The notes beneath the pieces are model-generated. The model saw nothing but the letters and a program-made list of their open reading frames with translations, was not told the origin of the DNA and did no database searches. From Halosolutus amylolyticus (GTDB lineage: Archaea > Halobacteriota > Halobacteria > Halobacteriales > Natrialbaceae), in assembly GCF_023566055.1 (NCBI RefSeq), contig NZ_JALIQP010000002.1:992001-1056000 (forward strand): DNA of 64,000 nucleotides. Direction: 5' to 3'. A program made the position numbers and the translations under genes. Position 1 is the stretch's first letter, and the number at the start of each line of letters is the position of its first letter. Shown piece after piece: positions 1-6,439 of this stretch.

Positions 1-654
1 CTCTCGGAGGCCGGCCTCGACGAGATCCGCTTTCACCCGCCGTACGAACAGTGGGGCGACCTCCACGGCACGGAGTGGGAAGACATCCTCTATATCGCCC
101 GTGAGGAGGGACTCACCCCCGCGTTCGAGATTCCCGGTATCCGCGCCGAGGAGGAGTTCCTCGACTTTCTGGACGAGGGGGCCGCGGACTTTTGCAACGT
201 CAACGAGTTCGAGATGAGCGACGGCAACTACCGCCGGATGCAGGAACAGGGGTTCGAACTCAAGGAGGACCACATGAGCGCGGTGGACGGCGATCGGGAG
301 GAGATCCTCGACGTGATGGGCGATCACGAGAAGGTCTACTTCTGTACGTCGGTGTTCAAGGACGCCGCCCAGCACCGCCGTCGCCTGAAGCGGATGGCCC
401 GCAACATCCGCCGCGAGTTCGACGACATCACGGACGACGGCACGCTCGTCTACGGGAAGACGACGGCCGCGCCGGAGCGATTCGAGGACCTCGGCGTTCC
501 CGAGGAGTTCTACACGGTCAAGACGAACCACGTCGAGGTCGCGTGGTGGCTCTTGGAGGAGATGATCGACGAAGGCGATCTCGAGGACGGCGAGATCGTC
601 GAGCAGTACCCGACCTACGACGGGCAGGTCGTCGAGCGGACGCCGCTGGCGTAA
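1..654 (+). CDS. Radical SAM protein, 3' part (5' end outside window)
   Basis: The frame is open from the first base to TAA at 652-654, giving the last 217 residues. The visible part resembles the C-terminal half of a haloarchaeal radical SAM protein related to pyruvate formate-lyase activating enzymes (COG2108-like): a barrel-strand stretch EIRFHPPYEQWG, then FEIPGI and CNVNEFEMSDGNY, then an acidic tail. The CxxxCxxC cluster-binding motif would lie upstream of the window, so the assignment rests on family resemblance only. The substrate is unknown. The last 17 codons and the stop are duplicated downstream (see 603-832). Confidence 0.6.
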   Translation, partial: LSEAGLDEIRFHPPYEQWGDLHGTEWEDILYIAREEGLTPAFEIPGIRAEEEFLDFLDEGAADFCNVNEFEMSDGNYRRMQEQGFELKEDHMSAVDGDREEILDVMGDHEKVYFCTSVFKDAAQHRRRLKRMARNIRREFDDITDDGTLVYGKTTAAPERFEDLGVPEEFYTVKTNHVEVAWWLLEEMIDEGDLEDGEIVEQYPTYDGQVVERTPLA

Positions 655-832
655 CGACCGCGAGAGCGCGAAGCGATCGAGCGGCTTTTTCATCGAAGTT
701 TTTGCGTGAGTGGTGCGCCCTGGCGCACCCGAACGGAAAAAGTTCGCGACGCGGTACCCGACCGACGACGGGCAGGTCGTCGAGCGGACGCCGCTGGCGT
801 AACGACCGCGAGAGCGCGAAGCGATCGAGCGG
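603..832. repeat. Tandem duplication of a gene 3' end, period 148 bp
   Basis: Bases 603-684 (end of the radical SAM gene, stop codon, 30 bases of trailer) recur at 751-832 with two mismatches, at 605/753 and 616/764. The second copy carries the same last codons and TAA but has no open frame leading into it, so it is a non-coding echo. A hairpin-forming spacer of 66 bases lies between the copies. Confidence 0.9.
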
Positions 833-1085
833 GCTGGTGTCGGTTTCGCGAATGAAACGATCGACGACCAGCCAGCGCCGCGTTCGCATCGCATGGTTTG
901 GAAAGAGGCGTGAAACAGCGTGAACTGACGCGTATCGTCTTGGGCACTCCATAGGCGTCTTCCGTCTCGTTCAACGGCGAGCAAACGGACGTGTAGGTAC
1001 CTATACGACCAATTCATCGTCGAATCGGGGGCGATCGCTTATCGAGCGTGTAATAATGGGGATCGTTCCGGAACGGGTGTCTACA
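655..1085. other. Intergenic region of 431 bases
   Basis: No credible gene is seen. The first 180 bases hold the duplicated gene end and hairpin described separately. The remainder contains a TATA-like CGCTTATCG at about 1035-1043 and an A/T-rich TAATAAT near 1050, either of which could serve the downstream lipoprotein gene. Confidence 0.6.
694..746. other. Hairpin element between the duplicated gene ends
   Basis: Inner arms GGTGCGCC (712-719) and GGCGCACC (722-729) pair perfectly around a 2-base loop. Outer arms CGAAGTTTTT (694-703) and AAAAAGTTCG (737-746) pair with one mismatch. The T- and A-tracts could make it a terminator or the scar of a small palindromic insertion. Confidence 0.55.
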
Positions 1086-1919
1086 ATGCAATTCCGAACC
1101 GTCGCCACCGTCGCGGTGGCACTGCTCGTGGCGCTCTCGGGGTGTAGCGCCCTCGGAGGATCGTTCGCGGACGGACCGTCGAACGAGACCGAAACCGAAT
1201 CAAACGTGAGCGAGGACCTGAACGACAGCGCGTCGGTGGACGGCGAGGACGAAGACGACGACGCGAACGAGACCGACGAAGGGACGGAATCAGACGAGGA
1301 CGATACGGCTGATAAAGAGTGGTACCCGCCAGCGGAACCGAACCGGCCGCTGGAGGACAAACGCGAGGATCGGATCGAGAGCGTCGAGTTCGTCGACACG
1401 GAACCGGCGGCGGACGGCGAGGGCTACTCGAACTTCAACCTCGAAGTCGTCGCCAACACCAGCATGGAGAACGTCGACCCGCCGGAACACGGTGACGTGG
1501 TCGGCGAGCCGTACTTCTTCGTCAAGATCAACGAGGACACGCAGAAAATCGTCGAGCGCACGCGGGAAGTCCGGATGGACGAAAACGGCACGTTCCACAT
1601 CGACGTCCGGCCGGCCGGGATCGAAGAGTTCGGCGAGGGCCCGCTGACGGTCGAAGTCTTCCTGATGGACGAGGACAAGGACTGGGACGACATCTACGCC
1701 TCGGTGGGCAAAGAGATCTACTTCAACCCGGATACTGACGATGCAGACGAGGACACCGACGACACGGACGAGAGCACCGACGACACGGATGCTGACTCCG
1801 GGACGGACGACTCGAACGCGGACGAAGACACCGACGGCACAGGGGACGACACTGACGAAGAGACCGACACCGAGGATTCGGATTCAGAAGCCGGTGATTC
1901 GGGAGGCGACGAGAGCTGA
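1086..1919 (+). CDS. Acidic secreted lipoprotein, function unknown
   Basis: 277 residues. The start is the ATG at 1086 because the signal peptide begins there: MQFRTVATVAVALLVALSGC, with lipobox LSGC at residues 17-20. No twin arginine is present, so export would be Sec-type with a lipid-anchored cysteine. An Asp/Glu/Thr-rich spacer (about residues 28-80) precedes a compact middle region (about 85-215) containing NFNLEVVANTSMENV and FLMDEDKDWDD. A second Asp/Thr/Ser tail built on DDTD-like repeats follows. An in-frame ATG at 1056 would put ten extra residues before the signal peptide and is unlikely. The middle domain was not recognised. Confidence 0.75.
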   Translation: MQFRTVATVAVALLVALSGCSALGGSFADGPSNETETESNVSEDLNDSASVDGEDEDDDANETDEGTESDEDDTADKEWYPPAEPNRPLEDKREDRIESVEFVDTEPAADGEGYSNFNLEVVANTSMENVDPPEHGDVVGEPYFFVKINEDTQKIVERTREVRMDENGTFHIDVRPAGIEEFGEGPLTVEVFLMDEDKDWDDIYASVGKEIYFNPDTDDADEDTDDTDESTDDTDADSGTDDSNADEDTDGTGDDTDEETDTEDSDSEAGDSGGDES

Positions 1920-1964
1920 GTGGAACGACGAGAGCTGAGTGGAACGACGAGAACCGAGTGGCAA
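1908..1964. repeat. Tandem repeat, 19-bp unit, spanning a stop codon
   Basis: Three units of a 19-base sequence (GACGAGAGCTGAGTGGAAC) lie head to tail. The first two are identical and the third is diverged. The TGA of the lipoprotein gene (1917-1919) lies inside the first unit, so the gene's final codons and stop have been copied twice into the trailer. Confidence 0.9.
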
Positions 1965-1985
1965 CTCGAACCAACGATCGGCCGA

Positions 1986-3284
1986 TCAATCGATCTCGGT
2001 CGGATCGACCTCCGGAAGCGTGATCAGGTTCTCGCGGCCGATCCGGAGTTTCTCGATCTCGCCGTCGTCGTCCATCTGTGAGAGCAGTTGGGAGACCTTG
2101 GCGTTCGACCAGCCGGTTTCAGTCACGATCGAGCCCTGTTTCATCCGGCCACCGTTTCGCTTTAACAGCCGGTGAACGCGTTCCTCGTCGCTCAGCAGTT
2201 CCGGATCGACGTCGTCTGGTTCCTCGAACGACAACTGCTCTCCACCGTCCGATTCGGCGGCTGCGGGACCGACGTCCGGCGTCCGGCGATCGCCTCCGGG
2301 CCCGGCGCCGGGGTCCGTGGCTGGCGCGTCGGGGTCGCGAGAGCCGATCACGGGCAGGCGATCGCGGATCGCCGGCGGGACGTCGATTTCGACGTTCGAT
2401 CGGCGCCGTACGATGAAGTAGGCGGCCGCCGCGGCGACGACGATCACGAGGAGTGCGACACCGGGGTAGAGCCACGAGTTCTGCGGGCTACCGGCGACGC
2501 GAACGAAGACGATATCGAGGTCGCCGTTTTCGAACTGCTGTGGGCCGTTCCAGATGAACGCTCCGTCGTTCGTCGTGGTCGGCGGCGTGTTGAACTCCTC
2601 GAAGCTGTAGCCGGGTGGCGACTGGATGACGAGCCGTTGCTCGGACCCGAGATTCGCGAGCCAGGGTCCCTGTGACGTCTCGAACGCGTCCCCGAAGTAA
2701 ACGTGATCCCCGTCGGTGGTCGCGAAGTTGGTCCAGGTAAACGAGTACGAGATGACGCCGACGCGGTAGTCCTCGTCGGCCGCGTCGGGATCGTCGATCG
2801 ATTCGACCCGCGGGTCGTCCCAGCCCATCCCTTCGATCGACATGGTACGGCCTGTCGACTGCTCGGCGGTGGCGAGCTGGTTTTCGAACAGCTGTCGATC
2901 GTAGTCGACGTCCCGGTTGCCGGCGGTGACTTCTCCGGCGTACGACTCGAACGTCTCGACGTCCTCGTCGTCGGTCAGGAGAAACCGGCTCTCGATCGAC
3001 CATTCCGCGTCACCGGTTTCGGTCACGTTGATCCGGATCACCTGCGCCGGGTCGGCAGCCTGGAGGGATAACTGCTGATCGTCCTGGATCGACGACGAGG
3101 AGGCCGAACCGGAGACAGATATCACTTGTGACTGCTGCACCGCAGGGTCGTGGAGGGACGCCTCGGACGGGGACCGATCGGCTACCGTCGGCGTCCGCGC
3201 CGACGGTGCGGCGGCCACCGCCCCCAGCATTGACGTGGCGAGGAGGACTGTGAGGGCGAGTGTAACGGCGGTGGATAACCGCAT
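1986..3284 (-). CDS. Membrane-anchored winged-helix (HTH) protein with secreted sensor domain
   Basis: 432 residues counted from the ATG at 3284-3282. That start gives a clean signal peptide (MRLSTAVTLALTVLLATSML), while the longer upstream reading frame does not. A large extracytoplasmic domain follows, then one membrane helix (WLYPGVALLVIVVAAAAAYF) and an arginine-rich stop-transfer sequence. A cytoplasmic linker leads to a C-terminal winged helix (HRLLKRNGGRMKQGSIVTET, then NAKVSQLLSQMDDDGEI). This is the architecture of haloarchaeal membrane-bound MarR/IclR-like transcription factors (DUF7345/DUF7343 type), where an outside signal could be passed directly to DNA. Its target is unknown; the divergent gene at 3443 is a natural candidate. 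Confidence 0.75.
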   Translation of the reverse strand: MRLSTAVTLALTVLLATSMLGAVAAAPSARTPTVADRSPSEASLHDPAVQQSQVISVSGSASSSSIQDDQQLSLQAADPAQVIRINVTETGDAEWSIESRFLLTDDEDVETFESYAGEVTAGNRDVDYDRQLFENQLATAEQSTGRTMSIEGMGWDDPRVESIDDPDAADEDYRVGVISYSFTWTNFATTDGDHVYFGDAFETSQGPWLANLGSEQRLVIQSPPGYSFEEFNTPPTTTNDGAFIWNGPQQFENGDLDIVFVRVAGSPQNSWLYPGVALLVIVVAAAAAYFIVRRRSNVEIDVPPAIRDRLPVIGSRDPDAPATDPGAGPGGDRRTPDVGPAAAESDGGEQLSFEEPDDVDPELLSDEERVHRLLKRNGGRMKQGSIVTETGWSNAKVSQLLSQMDDDGEIEKLRIGRENLITLPEVDPTEID

Positions 3285-3409
3285 GCGTATCAACCGGTGG
3301 TCCCCCATAGGAAAAAACACTTTCCATCGAAAAAATCCGCCATTACGTTCGTCCCCGGATCGGATCCGCAACCGGGAACGGCAGGAACAGGCACATTACC
3401 GGTGCGACC

Positions 3410-3423
3410 AGCTTTTATATCAG
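3410..3423 (+). promoter_or_regulatory. TATA-like promoter for the gene at 3443
   Basis: GCTTTTATATCAGG lies about 25 bases before the ATG at 3443, the spacing expected for a haloarchaeal TATA box with a short or absent leader. Confidence 0.55.
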
Positions 3424-3442
3424 GAGCCCATACAGTGGCTCG

Positions 3443-4681
3443 ATGAAGAGCGCGACGCCCGCCCTCCTCGCGTTTCTCCTCGTCTGTTCGCTCCCCGCGA
3501 TGACGGTCGTCGCAGTGGGGCCGGCGGCCGAGGGGATTGGCGACGCGAACGACAACCAGCCCCTTCGTTTGCTTCCCCACCAGCAAGGGGATTTACTCCA
3601 CGCCGAAGGCACGACGAACCGGCTCACGCTGAGCCACGAGGCCACCGACGTTACCAGTAGCCACGCTGAGTACCAGCACGATCTCGGAACGGAGCTCGCG
3701 ATTACTGATGACGAGCTCAGAATCGACCAGAGCAAGTACGCAATCCTCGATCGAGAGTTCGACGACGCGACCGACGAAGAGCGATCGGAGAAGGCCGAGG
3801 CGACGTATAGTCATCTCAAAGACCGGATGGACGCGATAGAAGCCCGCGAAAAACGAGCCGTCCGCGAACACGCTAGCGGCGACATATCTGACGCCGAGTT
3901 GCTCCAGACGCTGGTACGAAATTACAGGGAAGCGCTCGTAATTCACGATACGCTCTCCGAACTAGACGACCGGACGGACAGAATTTCGGGTTATTCGGTA
4001 CCGCGAGAGCAACTCCGAGCAGATCGTACGATCCTCGACTTTCATCAAACGCAGATTCGATCCTCCCTGGAAGCATCGTCGAGAACGCAACAAAAAGTTC
4101 TGCTCGAAACCTCACAAAACGGATACAGTCTCGCGATGATACGCGGCGGGACGTACATCGTCGAAACGACACGGTTCGATAACCGGGATACGAACTCCCC
4201 AAATCAGTTCGAAGAGTTCGAAGGAATGATAGAACGGACGAGCGAACTGTACCCGTGGGCGGGAAGTGACGAATACGGCTCGCCCCACTACCAGGACAAT
4301 AGCTACGAGAACCTCTACTGGATAGATATTCTTCACCAGCAGGGCTCCCTCGAGGTGTATCTCGACGCTGGGTCCGGTGACGTGCATCGCGAAGTGCAGG
4401 AACTATCGATGGCGAAACTGCCCCAGTCTGAAACCGAGACCTGGTCCAACGACGGCCTCGAACTCACGCTCAACCGGACGCCGGCGAACGGTCCGGCACA
4501 GGTGAAGGTGGTCGACGCAGTCTCGGGCGAACCCCAGGCGGCGACGATCACGATCGACGGCTACGAATTCGGCGAGACCGACGGCGACGACGGGACGCTC
4601 TGGATCCTCCCGCCATCCGGGGAGTACGAACTGGGTGCCGAGACGGAAACCGGGAGCATCAACACGACCGTCTCGGGCTAA
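3443..4681 (+). CDS. Secreted protein of unknown function
   Basis: 412 residues. The N-terminus MKSATPALLAFLLVCSLPAM is a Sec-type signal peptide with probable cleavage near AVG-PAA; no lipobox is seen. The central part (about residues 90-230) is rich in charged helices, for example SHLKDRMDAIEAREKRAVRE, and could form a coiled bundle. The C-terminal 90 residues look like a beta domain with VKVVDAVSGEPQAATITIDG, similar to a carboxypeptidase-regulatory-like fold. No transmembrane anchor is seen. The middle of the gene (about 3650-4330) is visibly richer in A/T than its neighbours: bases 4081-4140 have 27 G/C of 60. The family was not recognised. Confidence 0.65.
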   Translation: MKSATPALLAFLLVCSLPAMTVVAVGPAAEGIGDANDNQPLRLLPHQQGDLLHAEGTTNRLTLSHEATDVTSSHAEYQHDLGTELAITDDELRIDQSKYAILDREFDDATDEERSEKAEATYSHLKDRMDAIEAREKRAVREHASGDISDAELLQTLVRNYREALVIHDTLSELDDRTDRISGYSVPREQLRADRTILDFHQTQIRSSLEASSRTQQKVLLETSQNGYSLAMIRGGTYIVETTRFDNRDTNSPNQFEEFEGMIERTSELYPWAGSDEYGSPHYQDNSYENLYWIDILHQQGSLEVYLDAGSGDVHREVQELSMAKLPQSETETWSNDGLELTLNRTPANGPAQVKVVDAVSGEPQAATITIDGYEFGETDGDDGTLWILPPSGEYELGAETETGSINTTVSG

Positions 4682-4730
4682 CGAATTGCGTTCGATCGCG
4701 TCCGGCAGGGCCTCGCCCGTCGGATGCCGG

Positions 4731-4739
4731 CGTTTATAA
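4731..4739 (+). promoter_or_regulatory. TATA-like promoter for the pilin-like gene
   Basis: GTTTATAAC sits about 29 bases upstream of the GTG start at 4764, supporting a leaderless transcript that begins at or near that GTG. Confidence 0.5.
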
Positions 4740-4763
4740 CTGAAGGAGAGGCCATGCTGGCTC

Positions 4764-5261
4764 GTGATCGGACGGTCGGAGAGTTGGGCCGACGAGCCCC
4801 CGCATCGGGAGCGTGGCGTCAGCCCGATCGTCGGCCTGCTGGCACTCCTCGCGGTTACCGTCGCGCTCGCGACGATCGTCGCCGTCGGAGCCAGCACGGT
4901 GTCGATCGGGTCGACCGGGCCGACGGCCGCGTTCGACCTCGCCGTCGACGGATCGACGATCACGATCGACCACCTGGCCGGTGACGCGATCGACGTGGCG
5001 GCGCTCTCGGTGACGATTGCAGTGGACGGAACCGAACTGGACAGTCAGCCGCCGGTCCCGTTCGTCGGGGCCGAAGGGTTCGACGGCGCGCCGTCGGGGC
5101 CGTTCAACGCGAAATCGGATCGGACGTGGCGATCGGGGACGACTGCCGGGGTCACCGTCGCCGACACGAACGCGCCCGAGATAGAGCGCGGCGATTCGGT
5201 GGCGGTCACGCTGGTCGTCGACGGGGAGGCGGTCGCGACGCTCGAGACGACGAGTCGGTGA
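4764..5261 (+). CDS. Type IV pilin-like protein (archaeal pilin N-terminal domain)
   Basis: 165 residues from a GTG start. The start is supported by the TATA-like box 29 bases upstream and by the short positively charged leader it yields. The sequence RERGVSPIVGLLALLAVTVA at residues 16-35 is the haloarchaeal prepilin signature: a charged leader, cleavage by a PibD-type prepilin peptidase at the Gly-Val junction, then a hydrophobic assembly helix. The rest is a small beta-rich head. It would be an adhesive pilus subunit or a minor pilin; no assembly ATPase or platform protein lies in the window. Confidence 0.8.
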   Translation: MIGRSESWADEPPHRERGVSPIVGLLALLAVTVALATIVAVGASTVSIGSTGPTAAFDLAVDGSTITIDHLAGDAIDVAALSVTIAVDGTELDSQPPVPFVGAEGFDGAPSGPFNAKSDRTWRSGTTAGVTVADTNAPEIERGDSVAVTLVVDGEAVATLETTSR

Positions 5262-5326
5262 GATCCGCACGAAAAACGGGCAGGGCGGCGGCGTCGTGGA
5301 GACCAGCGTTCGAGTTCTGAGATCCG

Positions 5327-5950
5327 TTACTCGGGTGCCCGGCCGATCGTCGTGATCGCGACGTCGGGATCGTACGACGGCCCCTGGAACAGGTGTTGCA
5401 CGTCCTCGAAGCCGGCGGTCTTGAACATCCGATCGGCCTCGTACTCGTCGTAAAAGAGCATTATCGAGTCGGCGAGTCGCTGTGCGAGGAAATTGTCGGG
5501 ATAGTTGGGGCCGACGACGAGCACCTGCCCGCCGGGTTTCAGCACGCGGCGGAACTCACGGAGCGCGAGGATCGGGGTGGGCCAGTACTCGATCGAGCCG
5601 GAGGACCAGACGACGTCAAACGTGTCCGTCGCGAACGGGAGCCGTTCGGCGTCCCCACGGTGGAAGTGTACCGGTGGGGCGCGTTTCCCGAACTTCGCGT
5701 AGGCCTGTTCGAGTTGGTGTCGACTCTGGTCGAGCGCGTACACTTCGTCGACGTGCTCGAGGAGACCCTCGGTCGCGAACCCGGTGCCACAGCCGACGTC
5801 GAGAACCGTCATGTCGTCCTCGAGGTCGAGCAACGAGAGGGCCTCGGCTCGCATGTCCTCGGTCCAGACGAACGGGTTGACCTGGTCGTACACCTTCGAG
5901 AGGTACTTGTAGAACAGTCGAGCACGGGCCTTGTTCTCGAGAACTCCCAT
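5327..5950 (-). CDS. Class I SAM-dependent methyltransferase (quinone-biosynthesis type)
   Basis: 207 residues from the ATG at 5950-5948 (MGVLENKARARLFYKYLSKV). An upstream extension to 6064 lacks conserved sequence and crosses the promoter region of the ATP synthase operon. Motif I is VLDVGCGTGFATEGL, followed by the acidic residue in YALDQSRHQLEQA and by FDVVWSSGSIEYWPTP and VLKPGGQVLVVGPNYP. This pattern matches haloarchaeal MPBQ/MSBQ-like or UbiE/MenG-like methyltransferases, which methylate the quinone ring, so a role in menaquinone maturation is plausible but not proven. It is transcribed away from the ATP synthase operon. Confidence 0.75.
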   Translation of the reverse strand: MGVLENKARARLFYKYLSKVYDQVNPFVWTEDMRAEALSLLDLEDDMTVLDVGCGTGFATEGLLEHVDEVYALDQSRHQLEQAYAKFGKRAPPVHFHRGDAERLPFATDTFDVVWSSGSIEYWPTPILALREFRRVLKPGGQVLVVGPNYPDNFLAQRLADSIMLFYDEYEADRMFKTAGFEDVQHLFQGPSYDPDVAITTIGRAPE

Positions 5951-6067
5951 TGTGCGGGAGTTTCGGTCCGAGGAAAATATGTCTGCCGTTCCCGGTGGAA
6001 CGGTGGCCTGGTAATCCTGAACTACTCCCCGACGAACGCCGAGCGCGGCGAGGTGCTTTCGCAACTA

Positions 6068-6099
6068 CCATATACGCGCTCTGGCAAACATCCGTTTGC
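6068..6099 (+). promoter_or_regulatory. ATP synthase operon promoter with an inverted repeat
   Basis: A TATA-like CCATATACGC at 6068-6077 lies about 35 bases before the ATG of atpH. Directly behind it GCAAAC (6084-6089) and GTTTGC (6094-6099) form a 6-base inverted repeat with a 4-base spacer, near the expected transcription start. It could be an operator or a short 5' hairpin. Confidence 0.5.
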
Positions 6100-6106
6100 T
6101 TAGAGT

Positions 6107-6439
6107 ATGCCGAGGCCAGAGGTTCTCGAACGAATTAAGTCGGCGGAAGAAGAGGCCGACGAGATCGTCGCATTGGCAGACAACGACCGCGACGAGCGAA
6201 TAGCCGAGGCCCGGGAACGTGCCGAGGAGATTCGCACGGAAGCGGAACAGGAGGCGCAGGAGTTGAAAGAGCGCCGCCTGGAGGAGGCTCGCGAAGAGAT
6301 CGACGCGGAGTGCGAGCGCGTCCTCGAAGACGGCGAACAGGAGCGCGAGGAACTCGCCGAGCGCGCCCGGACCCGGGTCGACGAAGTGACCGACCACGTC
6401 GTCGAACTGTTCCAGGAGGACGTCCATGCTCAGACCTGA
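6107..6439 (+). CDS. atpH: A-type ATP synthase subunit H
   Basis: 110 residues, almost entirely a charged coiled coil (ERIKSAEEEADEIVALADND; EAREEIDAECERVLEDGEQE). This is the peripheral-stalk subunit that pairs with subunit E to hold the A1 catalytic head against the membrane part. It is the first gene of the operon. Its end overlaps the start of atpI by 14 bases, implying coupled translation. The size and composition fit archaeal AhaH proteins. Confidence 0.85.
   Translation: MPRPEVLERIKSAEEEADEIVALADNDRDERIAEARERAEEIRTEAEQEAQELKERRLEEAREEIDAECERVLEDGEQEREELAERARTRVDEVTDHVVELFQEDVHAQT

Noticed and set aside
1735-1900. Repeated GACGACACGG-type units
   Set aside because: These encode the Asp/Thr/Ser tail of the lipoprotein and are ordinary low-complexity coding sequence, not a separate repeat element.
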